DNA from: Actibacterium sp. XHP0104
GTDB lineage: Bacteria; Pseudomonadota; Alphaproteobacteria; Rhodobacterales; Rhodobacteraceae
Length of the DNA stretch: 64,000 nt
Assembly (NCBI RefSeq): GCF_025751515.1
Contig: NZ_JAOWLE010000007.1
Location: 1-64,000, forward strand
Direction: 5' to 3'
Position 1 is the stretch's first letter. Each line of letters starts with the position of its first letter. Below are positions 36,163 through 43,628 of this stretch, in pieces. The notes below the pieces were generated by a model. It was given only the letters and a program-made list of their open reading frames with translations, was not told the DNA's origin and made no database searches. A program made the position numbers and the translations under genes.

Positions 36163-37158
36163 TCAGAACTTTAGGACCGCACAGGTGCTGGTCGCGCCGT
36201 AATCCTCGACCGTGATCTCGCCGGCGATGATCTGGGCCTTGGCGGCCTCGACGGCGGCGATCATGTCGTCGTTCACCAGGTTCTGGTTGTGCTCGTCCAT
36301 GGCATAGCCGACGCCCTCGGCCGCCAGATCAAGCGTCAGAAAGCCGCCCTTGGCCTCGTCGCCGGCCATCATCACGTCATACACGGCCACATCGACGCGT
36401 TTCAGCATCGAGGTCAGCACCTGGCCCGGATGCAGGTGGTTCTGGTTGCTGTCGACGCCGATCGACAGGATGCCCGCATCAGCGGCGGTTTGCAGAACGC
36501 CCACGCCGGTGCCGCCGGCCGCGGCATAGATCACGTCGGCGCCCTGGCTGATCTGGGCATTGGCCAGTTCGCCGCCCTTGACCGGGTCATTCCAGGCGGT
36601 GGGGGTGGTGCCGGTCATGTTCGAGATGACCTTGGCATCGGGGTTGGCGGCCAGCACGCCCTGGGCATAGCCACAGGCGAATTTGCGGATCAACGGCACA
36701 TCCATCCCGCCGATAAAGCCGACGGTGCCGGTTTTCGACGCCTTCGCGGCCATCATGCCGACCAGGTAGCTGCCTTCGTGTTCGGTAAAGCCGATGGTCA
36801 GCACGTTGGGCATGTCGACCCAGCCGTCGATGGTGACGAACAGCGTGTCGGGATAGTCGGGCGCCACCTCTTCGATGGGCGAGGCCATGGCGAAACCGGT
36901 GGTGATGATCGGGTTTGCGCCCGCCTCGGCAAAGCTGCGCAGGGCCTGTTCGCGCTGGGCTTCGGATTGCAGCACGATCTCGAGATACTTGCCGCCGGTT
37001 TCCTGGGCCCATTTCTCGGCGCCGTGAAAGGCGGCCTCGTTGAAGGATTTGTCGTATTTGCCGCCCAGGTCATAGATCAGGGCCGGTTCCGCCAGCGCCA
37101 CGCCGGCCCCCAGCGCAAGGGTTGCCGCAGCGCCAAGGAAGGTGCGCATCAGGGTCAT
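36163..37158 (-). CDS. BMP family ABC importer, periplasmic binding protein
   Basis: 331 residues. A signal peptide (about 1-23, ending GVALA-E) has no lipobox cysteine, so the protein is periplasmic and not lipid-anchored. Mature part: YDLGGKYDKSFNEAAFHGAEKW, then VGFIGGMDVPLIRKFACGYAQG and YAAAGGTGVGVLQTA, all typical of the Bmp/PnrA purine-nucleoside binding proteins. First gene of the importer operon. Exact ligand unproven. Confidence 0.93.
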   Translation of the reverse strand: MTLMRTFLGAAATLALGAGVALAEPALIYDLGGKYDKSFNEAAFHGAEKWAQETGGKYLEIVLQSEAQREQALRSFAEAGANPIITTGFAMASPIEEVAPDYPDTLFVTIDGWVDMPNVLTIGFTEHEGSYLVGMMAAKASKTGTVGFIGGMDVPLIRKFACGYAQGVLAANPDAKVISNMTGTTPTAWNDPVKGGELANAQISQGADVIYAAAGGTGVGVLQTAADAGILSIGVDSNQNHLHPGQVLTSMLKRVDVAVYDVMMAGDEAKGGFLTLDLAAEGVGYAMDEHNQNLVNDDMIAAVEAAKAQIIAGEITVEDYGATSTCAVLKF

Positions 37159-37287
37159 TGGAAATCTCCCGTTGAGGCCCGTTGGATGGTTGGGCCTGAT
37201 ATCATTATGCCAAGATTAAGGCCGCCGGGGCCTTGGCCGGTCAACGGTTTTTTGACTGTCTGGTCAGCACGCGTGGAAAACGTCGCG

Positions 37288-37707
37288 TCAGGGGTGGATC
37301 AGTGCTTTTCGCAGGATCAGCGCGTCGATCGCGGGGCCTTGGGGCGGGTGGTAGTACCCCTTGCGGCAGCCCACCTGCGCATAGCCCCGGCTTTGGTACA
37401 GCGCGATTGCGGGCAGGTTGTCGGCGGCGACTTCGAGAAAGGCATCAATGGCGCCGGCGGCATGGGCCTCGGTTTCAAAGGCGCGCAGGATTTCCCGGCC
37501 CAGCCCGGCGCGGCGGGCATCGGGGTGAACGGCGATAGTCAGCAGCTCGGCCTCGCCGGCCAGTTCGCGACCCAGAGCAAAGCCTTGCCCCTGGCTCACC
37601 AGGAAACAGCCCTGTCCGGCCAGCAGATCGCGAAACTCGTCCGCGCTCCAGGGGCGCGGGGTGGTGAAACAGGCGGCGTGCAGCGCGGCCAGCGCCTCGG
37701 GCGTCAT
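37288..37707 (-). CDS. rimI: Ribosomal-protein-alanine N-acetyltransferase, RimI-like (GNAT)
   Basis: 139 residues. GNAT fold with the acetyl-CoA loop VHPDARRAGLGREIL (R/QxxGxG/A) and LEVAADNLPAIALYQSRGY at the C-terminus, characteristic of RimI. Start ATG 37707 overlaps the tsaB stop by ATGA; the longer frame upstream is only the shadow of tsaB. The tsaB-rimI order is common. Whether it acetylates ribosomal protein S18 is inferred from the family. Confidence 0.87.
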   Translation of the reverse strand: MTPEALAALHAACFTTPRPWSADEFRDLLAGQGCFLVSQGQGFALGRELAGEAELLTIAVHPDARRAGLGREILRAFETEAHAAGAIDAFLEVAADNLPAIALYQSRGYAQVGCRKGYYHPPQGPAIDALILRKALIHP

Positions 37708-38297
37708 GGCAGGATCACCGGCGGCGGGTCGGATGCCGGGGCGGCATCGGCGGCGCGCAGATACAGCGGCGCGGGGCGCGGGATGTCGCGGCCCTGATCC
37801 AGACGTTGGGCGCCGATGCGGGCCATCATCACGGTGTGATCGGCGGGGGTGTGATCGGTCGACAGGGCGACGGCGCCGTCCGGTGTGGCCTCGCACAGCA
37901 CAGGGTCGCTCATCTTGTCGGGGTCGAAGAAATAGACCTGGCCGCGCGGCGCGGGCACGGCGGTTTGCGCCCAGTTCGACAAGCGCATGGTCGTATCAAA
38001 GAGCGACACGCCGACGGCGGGGATGTTCAATGCCAGCGCCAGCCCGCGTGCCGCGCTGACCGAAATGCGGATGCCGGTAAAGTTGCCGGGCCCGATGCCA
38101 ACGCCGATCGCGTCGAGATCGGCCCAGGATTTACCAGCTTCGGCCAGCAGATCCTCAAGTAGCGGCATCAGCCGTTCGGCTTGTCCGCGCGCCATTTCTT
38201 CGTATCGGGTGGCGATGACCGTGTCGCCGCATAGCAAAGCGGCCGCGCAATGCGCGGCCGATGTGTCGAAGGCCAGGATCAGGCGATCAGACGGCAA
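37704..38297 (-). CDS. tsaB: tRNA threonylcarbamoyladenosine biosynthesis protein TsaB
   Basis: 197 residues, ASKHA fold. Start LILAFDTSAAHCAAALL, then MPLLEDLLAEAGKSWADLDAIGVGIGPGNFTGIRI (core GPGNFTGIR) and AARGLALAL. It partners with TsaD and TsaE for the t6A37 modification of ANN-decoding tRNAs. Overlaps nfu by 11 bases upstream and rimI by 4 bases downstream, a tightly coupled trio. Confidence 0.94.
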   Translation of the reverse strand: MPSDRLILAFDTSAAHCAAALLCGDTVIATRYEEMARGQAERLMPLLEDLLAEAGKSWADLDAIGVGIGPGNFTGIRISVSAARGLALALNIPAVGVSLFDTTMRLSNWAQTAVPAPRGQVYFFDPDKMSDPVLCEATPDGAVALSTDHTPADHTVMMARIGAQRLDQGRDIPRPAPLYLRAADAAPASDPPPVILP

Positions 38298-38844
38298 CCG
38301 GGCGCACCTCGGTCACCTCGGGGATATAGTGGCGCAGCAGGTTCTCGATGCCCATCTTCAGCGTCAGGGTCGAGGACGGGCAGCCCGCGCAGGCGCCCTG
38401 CATGTGCAGATAGACGACGCCGCGCTCAAAACCGTGGAAGGTAATGTCGCCGCCATCTTGCGCCACGGCGGGGCGGACGCGGGTATCAAGCAGCTGCTTG
38501 ATCTGGTTGACGATCTCGGAATCGGGGCCGTCATGTTCGGCATGGGCGGCCTGAGCGGCGCCCTGCATGACCGGCTGGCCCGACTGGTAATGCTCCATGA
38601 TCGCGCCCAGGATCGAGGGCTTGATGTGATCCCAGATGACGTCCTCGTCCTTGGTGACGGTCACGAAATCGGTGCCGAAGAACACGCCCTTGACGCCCTC
38701 GACCGCAAAGATGCGGGCGGCCAGCGGCGATTGCTGCGCGGCCTCGGCGCTAAGGAAATCGGCGGTGCCGGTTTCAAGCACTTCCTGACCAGGCAGGAAT
38801 TTCAGCGTGGCCGGGTTCGGGGTGGATTCGGTCTGAATGAACAT
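38287..38844 (-). CDS. NifU family iron-sulfur scaffold/carrier protein (Nfu)
   Basis: 185 residues. N-terminal Nfu_N domain (start FIQTESTPNPATLKFLPG) and a C-terminal NifU domain with GACAGCPSS, the CxxC that holds an interprotein [4Fe-4S] cluster. It delivers clusters to apo-proteins. ATG 38844 is preferred to ATG 38853 because AGAGGG is better spaced and homologues begin MFIQTE. It is the first gene of the nfu-tsaB-rimI run. Confidence 0.93.
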   Translation of the reverse strand: MFIQTESTPNPATLKFLPGQEVLETGTADFLSAEAAQQSPLAARIFAVEGVKGVFFGTDFVTVTKDEDVIWDHIKPSILGAIMEHYQSGQPVMQGAAQAAHAEHDGPDSEIVNQIKQLLDTRVRPAVAQDGGDITFHGFERGVVYLHMQGACAGCPSSTLTLKMGIENLLRHYIPEVTEVRPVAV

Positions 38845-38927
38845 TTTGGGCATACCCTCTGTCTGTCACCCCTTGATATGCGCCTCGGGCCGCGGGGCGT
38901 CAAGAATGAGGGGTGAATAATCTAGAA

Positions 38928-39530
38928 TTATTCTAAGGTATTTTGCCGCAGAGCCCAAGCCATGGCCTGTTCCAGCCGGTCGTCACCCCAAAAGACCTCA
39001 GCCCCGCTGACAAAGCTGGGCGCGCCGAACAGGCCGATGCGCATCGCCTCTTCGGTCTGGGCGCGCAGGGCTGTTTTGACCTCGGGCGTACCGGCGCGCT
39101 GGATCAGGTCGTGCGGCAAGCCGGCGGTGGTCAGGCAGTCGGCCAGAACCGCCGTGTCGCTGATGTCGGCGCCCTGCGCGAATTGCGCCTGGTAGACCGC
39201 GTGGCAAAAGGCGGGCATGGCCGTGCCCGCCGCCAGCGCGATGCGGGCGGCCATCAGCCCGTTTTGCGGAAACGGGTCGGGGCGTGCGAAGGCTAGCCCG
39301 CGTTCGGCGCAGATCCGTTCCATGTCGCGCCACATATAGCGCCCCTTGGCCGGGTAGATGTTGAAGGGCGACGTGTCCCAGCCCTGCGCGGCAAAGATTG
39401 GCCCCAGAAGAAAGGGCCGCCAGCGCACCGCCACCCCATGCTGGGCGGCAATGTCGTCGATGCGCATCGCGGACAGGTAGGAATAGGTCGAGGCGAACTC
39501 GAACCAGAAATCGAGGGTGGGCGGGGCCAC
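38928..39530 (-). CDS. DsbA-fold 2-hydroxychromene-2-carboxylate isomerase-like protein
   Basis: 200 residues. Thioredoxin/DsbA-like with FWFEFASTYSYLSAMRIDD at the start, RWRPFLLGPIF, NGLMAARIALAAG and FGAPSFVSGAEVFWGDDRLEQ at the C-terminus, the HCCA isomerase/kappa-GST family pattern. The Ser in STYSY occupies the active-site position. No naphthalene genes are nearby, so a general glutathione-dependent isomerase or reductase is more likely. Start: GTG at 39530, 2 bases after the universal stress gene stop; a CTG two codons earlier is possible. Confidence 0.85.
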   Translation of the reverse strand: MAPPTLDFWFEFASTYSYLSAMRIDDIAAQHGVAVRWRPFLLGPIFAAQGWDTSPFNIYPAKGRYMWRDMERICAERGLAFARPDPFPQNGLMAARIALAAGTAMPAFCHAVYQAQFAQGADISDTAVLADCLTTAGLPHDLIQRAGTPEVKTALRAQTEEAMRIGLFGAPSFVSGAEVFWGDDRLEQAMAWALRQNTLE

Positions 39531-39532
39531 GG

Positions 39533-39988
39533 TCAGGTGATCGCCTCGAGCTGTTCCTTGGACAGCCCGCCAGGCACCACGGTCATCGGCACCGGCAGGT
39601 TGCCCGAGCTTTTGCTCATCTGGGTGACCAGCGGGCCGGGGCCTTTCTTGCCGGTGCCCGCGCCCAGAACCAGCACGCCGATTTCGCGGTCTTCCTGGAT
39701 CTGGGCCAGGATCTCGGCCACGGGTTCGCCTTCGCGGATCACCAGTTCTGGGTCGACGCCGTGCTTGTCGCGCATCCAGCGGGCGAAGACCTCGTAATGG
39801 GCGACGATGCGTTCGCGGGCCTCTTCGCGCATGATGTCGCTGACCCCGATCCAGTGGTTGAATTCCTCGGGCGGGATCACCGACAGCACCTGCACCCCGC
39901 CGCCGGTATGCTCGGCCCGCATGGTGGCAAAGCGCATGGCGTTCAGGCATTCGCGGCTGTCGTCGAGCACGACCAGAAACTTACGCAT
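39533..39988 (-). CDS. Universal stress protein family (UspA-like)
   Basis: 151 residues. Start RKFLVVLDDSRECLNAMRFA, and near the C-terminus VLVLGAGTGKKGPGPLV (nucleotide-binding G-x2-G-x9-G/S type) and PVPMTVVPGG. Cytoplasmic alpha/beta fold that often binds ATP. It is preceded by a putative small RNA ending in a terminator about 65 bases upstream, and followed at once by the DsbA-fold isomerase gene. Confidence 0.9.
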   Translation of the reverse strand: MRKFLVVLDDSRECLNAMRFATMRAEHTGGGVQVLSVIPPEEFNHWIGVSDIMREEARERIVAHYEVFARWMRDKHGVDPELVIREGEPVAEILAQIQEDREIGVLVLGAGTGKKGPGPLVTQMSKSSGNLPVPMTVVPGGLSKEQLEAIT

Positions 39989-40053
39989 CCACAGGTCCCC
40001 CTTGTTGCCGGGTGATCTTGGCGGCTTGGCCGGGCGGTTGCAAGCGTGCTGCG

Positions 40054-40084
40054 AAAAAGGCCCCCGACCGCGCGGGCCGGGGGC
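40054..40084 (-). terminator. Rho-independent terminator of the putative small RNA
   Basis: On the minus strand GCCCCCG pairs with CGGGGGC, followed by CTTTTTC. It is the second terminator in the trpS-usp interval; trpS has its own at 40239, so this one implies a separate transcript. Confidence 0.85.
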
Positions 40085-40151
40085 AGGCCGTAACCGATAC
40101 GGCTCAGGAGACCGAAGGCGCAATGTTGGGGACAGCCCTTCGGAGGTGCGC
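40054..40151 (-). ncRNA. Putative small RNA with three stem-loops and its own terminator
   Basis: This lies in the 305-base gene-free interval between trpS and the universal stress gene. On the minus strand a TACTAT -10-like box (40158-40163) is followed by three successive perfect stems: CCGAAGG/CCTTCGG (40112-40143), GCCGTA/TACGGC (40087-40103) and GCCCCCG/CGGGGGC (40060-40084), the last trailed by T5. The 5' part has CACCTCC, identical to the 16S anti-Shine-Dalgarno, and a TCTCCT lies between stems 1 and 2. Both are common in alphaproteobacterial regulatory RNAs. No clear -35 is visible. It could instead be an attenuated leader of the downstream gene. Confidence 0.5.
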
Positions 40152-40238
40152 GTGCGTATAGTAACGCCAGACGCGACTATCTGTGCGCAGGTTTGAAACG
40201 CGGGAATGACGGTTTTGCAAAGCTTCGGTGTCGGCGCA

Positions 40239-40267
40239 AAAGAAAACGCCGCCCGAAGGGGGCGGCG
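40239..40267 (-). terminator. Rho-independent terminator after trpS
   Basis: On the minus strand CGCCGCCC/GGGCGGCG forms an 8-bp stem with a 5-base loop (CCTTC) and tail TTTTCTTTT, about 27 bases past the trpS stop. Confidence 0.92.
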
Positions 40268-40293
40268 TCGGGTTTGCCTGTTTGGGCGCGCGC

Positions 40294-41319
40294 CTAGCGC
40301 GAGCTGACCATCCCCACGATGTCGTAGGTGCGGGCCAGGATCGGCGCGGCGATCTCGTTCGCGCGGTTGGCGCCGCGGCCCAGGATGCGGTCGATCTCGG
40401 CGGGGTCTTGCATCAGCCGCGCCATCTCGGTCGAGATCGGTGCCAGCCGGTCGACCGCCAGATCGGCGAGCATCGGCTTGAACTGGCCGAATTGCATGCC
40501 GGCCAGCTCGGGCATGGCCTGATCGGGGGTCTTGTCGATGAGGGCCGCGTAGATGTTGACCAAGTTGCGCGCCTCGGGGCGATCGGCCAGGCCCTCGGCG
40601 GTGTCGGGCAGGGGCTCGGGGTCGGTCTTGGCCTTGCGGATCTTTTTCGAGATCGTATCGGCGTCGTCGGTCAGGTTGATCCGGCTCATGTCCGAGGGGT
40701 CGGATTTCGACATCTTCTTGGTGCCGTCGCGCAGGCTCATGACACGGGTGCCGGCGCCCTCGATCACGGGCTCGGGCACCGGGAAGAAATCAACGCCATA
40801 GTCATGGTTGAACTTGATCGCGATGTCGCGGGTCAGTTCGACATGCTGTTTCTGGTCCTCGCCCACGGGCACGTGGGTGGCGTGATACAGCAGGATGTCG
40901 GCCGCCATCAGCGCCGGATAGGCAAACAGGCCCAGCGAGGCGTTCTGCTGGTTCTTGCCGGCCTTGTCCTTCCACTGGGTCATGCGCTGCATCCAGCCCA
41001 TGCGGGCGACGCAGTTGAAGATCCAGCCCAGCTGGGCGTGGCCCGGCACCTGGCTTTGGTTGAAGAGGATCGACTTTTCCGGGTCGACGCCCGAGGCGAT
41101 GAACCCCGCGGCCAGTTCGCGCGTGGCGTGGCGCAGCTTGTCGGGGTCTTGCCAGACGGTGATCGCGTGCTGGTCGACCATGCAATAGATGGTCTCCATT
41201 CCGCCCTGGTTCTGGGCTTCGGCAAAGCGTTTCAGCGCGCCGAGATAGTTGCCAAGGGTCAGGCCGCCCGAGGGCTGGATGCCCGAAAAGACGCGCGGTG
41301 TGTGGACCACCTCCGTCAT
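40294..41319 (-). CDS. trpS: Tryptophanyl-tRNA synthetase
   Basis: 341 residues, class I synthetase. The HIGH-equivalent is in [35 protein letters not shown] binds substrate, and the KMSKS loop is [20 protein letters not shown]. Charges tRNA-Trp. It is monocistronic with its own terminator, divergent from the rhomboid-like gene. Confidence 0.97.
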   Translation of the reverse strand: MTEVVHTPRVFSGIQPSGGLTLGNYLGALKRFAEAQNQGGMETIYCMVDQHAITVWQDPDKLRHATRELAAGFIASGVDPEKSILFNQSQVPGHAQLGWIFNCVARMGWMQRMTQWKDKAGKNQQNASLGLFAYPALMAADILLYHATHVPVGEDQKQHVELTRDIAIKFNHDYGVDFFPVPEPVIEGAGTRVMSLRDGTKKMSKSDPSDMSRINLTDDADTISKKIRKAKTDPEPLPDTAEGLADRPEARNLVNIYAALIDKTPDQAMPELAGMQFGQFKPMLADLAVDRLAPISTEMARLMQDPAEIDRILGRGANRANEIAAPILARTYDIVGMVSSR

Positions 41320-41397
41320 GGTGCTACTCTCCGTCTGGAATTTCCTGTCCGCCTCGCTTACCCATGCGGGAACAGCCCGTCAACCAAAGGCCGCCCG

Positions 41398-42084
41398 ATG
41401 ACCCAGCCGTCGCATAATTCGCCCCTCAATCCGCTGCCGCCGGTGGTGTGGTTGCTGACCCTGCCGATCGTGGCGGTCGAGATCGTGCTCAGCGCCGGCG
41501 ACCGTGGGTTTGCCGGGGGCGCGGCGGGCATCGGCTGGCGCAGTGCCGCGATCGAGGATTACGCCTTTTACGATGTGCTGTTCGACCGGATGATTGCCAC
41601 CGGCGAGGTGCTGCCGGGCGACCTGATGCGCCTGGTCAGCTATCTGTTCGTCAATTACAGCTTTACCCAGGCGCTGTTTGCCGTGGTGCTGTTGCTGGCG
41701 CTGGGCAAAATGGTGGGCGAGGTGTTCAAGCCCGTCGCCGTGGTCGCGGTGTTCTTTGTCTCGGGTATTGTCGGTGCGATGGCCTATGGCCTGTTGCTGG
41801 ACGAGGCCCGCCCGCTGACCAGCGCCTATCCGGCCGTTTACGGGCTGATCGGGGCGTTTACCTATCTGCTGTCGGTCAACCTGGCGGCGCGGGGCGACAG
41901 CCGCTTTGGCGCGTTCTCGCTGATCGGGTTCCTGATGGGAATTCAGCTGCTGTTCAGCCTGCTGTTTAACAGCACCAATGACTGGGTGGCCGATCTGGCG
42001 GGGTTCTTTACCGGGTTCGGCCTGTCGTTCGTGATCAGCCCCGGCGGCTGGCGCCGGGTGCTGTCGCGGATGCGTCAGCGCTAG
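41398..42084 (+). CDS. Rhomboid-like membrane protein lacking catalytic residues
   Basis: 228 residues with about six membrane helices in the rhomboid layout. The family positions can be followed: SYLFVNYSFTQALFA matches the TM2 H...HxxxN segment but has no His or Asn. SAYPAVYGLIGAF matches GxSGxxYGLxG but has Tyr in place of the catalytic Ser. WVADLAGFFTGF matches AHxxGxxxG with Asp for the catalytic His. It is therefore probably a pseudoprotease (iRhom/derlin-like logic) with a chaperone or binding role. Start ATG 41398. It converges on murJ with a 4-base overlap. Confidence 0.8.
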   Translation: MTQPSHNSPLNPLPPVVWLLTLPIVAVEIVLSAGDRGFAGGAAGIGWRSAAIEDYAFYDVLFDRMIATGEVLPGDLMRLVSYLFVNYSFTQALFAVVLLLALGKMVGEVFKPVAVVAVFFVSGIVGAMAYGLLLDEARPLTSAYPAVYGLIGAFTYLLSVNLAARGDSRFGAFSLIGFLMGIQLLFSLLFNSTNDWVADLAGFFTGFGLSFVISPGGWRRVLSRMRQR

Positions 42085-43628
42085 GCCTTGCGGCGGCGCA
42101 GGCCGCTGCGCAGTTCCGACAGGCTGATCGCGCCCACGGCCTGGCCGATGCCGAAATAGGCCACCATGCCCAGCCCCACCAGCAGCGCCAGCGCGCCGTA
42201 ACGGATGGTGCCCGCCGTCAGCCAGGGTGCCAGCAGATGCGCGGCCCCGGCCAGGATAACCCCCATCAGAACGGCGCTAAGCACGATGCGGCCGAGGCGG
42301 CGTTTCAGGCGGTCGTCCAGCATGGCGGCGTCGCCCATGCTGCGCGAGCCGCGCCACAGCACCGCGACCATGGCCCAACCCGCAAGCGTGGTGCCAAGGG
42401 CGGCGGCCAGATAGCCCATCACCGGGATCAGCCCCACCGCCACGACGATATTCACCGCCAGCGACAGCAGCGCGTAATAGAACGGGCGCTTGGTGTCTTC
42501 GCGGGCAAAGAACAGCGGTTGCAGCACCTTTTGCATCACGAAGGCCGGCAGGCCCGCGCCATAGATCGCCACGGCGGCGGCTGTGGCGGCGGTGTCGGCG
42601 GCGTCAAAGGCGCCGCGCTGGAACAGCACGCCGATCAGCGGGCCGGGAATTGCGATCAGCGCCACGGCGGCGGGCACTGTCAGGGCCATCGACATCTCGG
42701 CCGCGCGGTTGAACGCGTCGCGCCCCGCCACCATGTCGCCCGCGCGCAGGCGGCGCGACAGCTCGGGCAGCAGCACCACGCCGATGGCGATGCCCACCAC
42801 ACCCAGCGGCAGCTGATACAGCCGGTCGGCATAGTTGAGCCAGGCAATCGCTCCGTCGAAAAAGCTGGCCACCTGGCGCCCCACCAGCAGGTTCACCTGC
42901 ACCACGCCCCCCGCCAGCGCCGCCGGCGCGGCGATCAGGGCCAGGCGCTTCAGCTCGGGCGTCATGCGGGGGCGGGCGGGTGTCAGGCGGAACCCGGCGC
43001 GGGCGGCGGCCTGCCAGACCAGTACCAGCTGCGCGATGCCTGCCAAAGGCACGGCCCAGGCCAGCGTGTCACCCACCGGCCAGCCGGCCAGCCCGGCCAG
43101 CATCATGGCGGTGATGAACACCACGTTCAACAGCACCGGCGCGGCGGCGGCGGCCACGAAATGGCCCAGCGAATTCAGCACCCCCGACAGCAGCGCCGCA
43201 AGCGAGATGAACAGGATGTAGGGAAAGGCGATGCGCCCGTAATGCGTGGCCAGCGCCAGCCTGTCATCGGCGGCAAAGCCCGAGGCCATGGCCAGCACCA
43301 GCCAGGGCATGAAAATCTGCGCGATCAGCGTGAACACCACCAGCACCGCCGCCAGCCCCGACAGGGCATCGCGGGCAAATCCCAGCGGGTCTTCGCCGGA
43401 TTCGAGCTTTTTCGAGAACATCGGCACAAAGGCCATGTTAAAGGCGCCCTCGGCAAAGAACCGGCGGAACATGTTGGGCAGGGAAAAGGCGATCAGAAAG
43501 GCCTCGGCCACGGGGCCAGAGCCCAGGTAGGCGGCGATCAGGATGTCGCGCACGAACCCCAGAACGCGGCTGGCCAGGGTCCAGACGCCAACCGTCACAA
43601 AGCCGGTGACCAGCCGGATCGGCGCCAT
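42081..43628 (-). CDS. murJ: Lipid II flippase MurJ
   Basis: 515 residues, about 14 membrane helices, MOP superfamily. Start TLASRVLGFVRDILIAAYLGSGPVAEAFLIAFSLPNMFRR (core RVLGFVRD) and FAEGAFNMAFVPMFS are diagnostic, followed by FIPYILFISLAALLSGVLNS-like and QLPLGVVGIAIGVVLLPELSR segments. It moves lipid II to the periplasmic side for peptidoglycan assembly. It begins within the last codon region of glnD (1-base overlap) and is likely coupled to it, an arrangement common in alphaproteobacteria. Confidence 0.96.
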   Translation of the reverse strand: MAPIRLVTGFVTVGVWTLASRVLGFVRDILIAAYLGSGPVAEAFLIAFSLPNMFRRFFAEGAFNMAFVPMFSKKLESGEDPLGFARDALSGLAAVLVVFTLIAQIFMPWLVLAMASGFAADDRLALATHYGRIAFPYILFISLAALLSGVLNSLGHFVAAAAAPVLLNVVFITAMMLAGLAGWPVGDTLAWAVPLAGIAQLVLVWQAAARAGFRLTPARPRMTPELKRLALIAAPAALAGGVVQVNLLVGRQVASFFDGAIAWLNYADRLYQLPLGVVGIAIGVVLLPELSRRLRAGDMVAGRDAFNRAAEMSMALTVPAAVALIAIPGPLIGVLFQRGAFDAADTAATAAAVAIYGAGLPAFVMQKVLQPLFFAREDTKRPFYYALLSLAVNIVVAVGLIPVMGYLAAALGTTLAGWAMVAVLWRGSRSMGDAAMLDDRLKRRLGRIVLSAVLMGVILAGAAHLLAPWLTAGTIRYGALALLVGLGMVAYFGIGQAVGAISLSELRSGLRRRKA

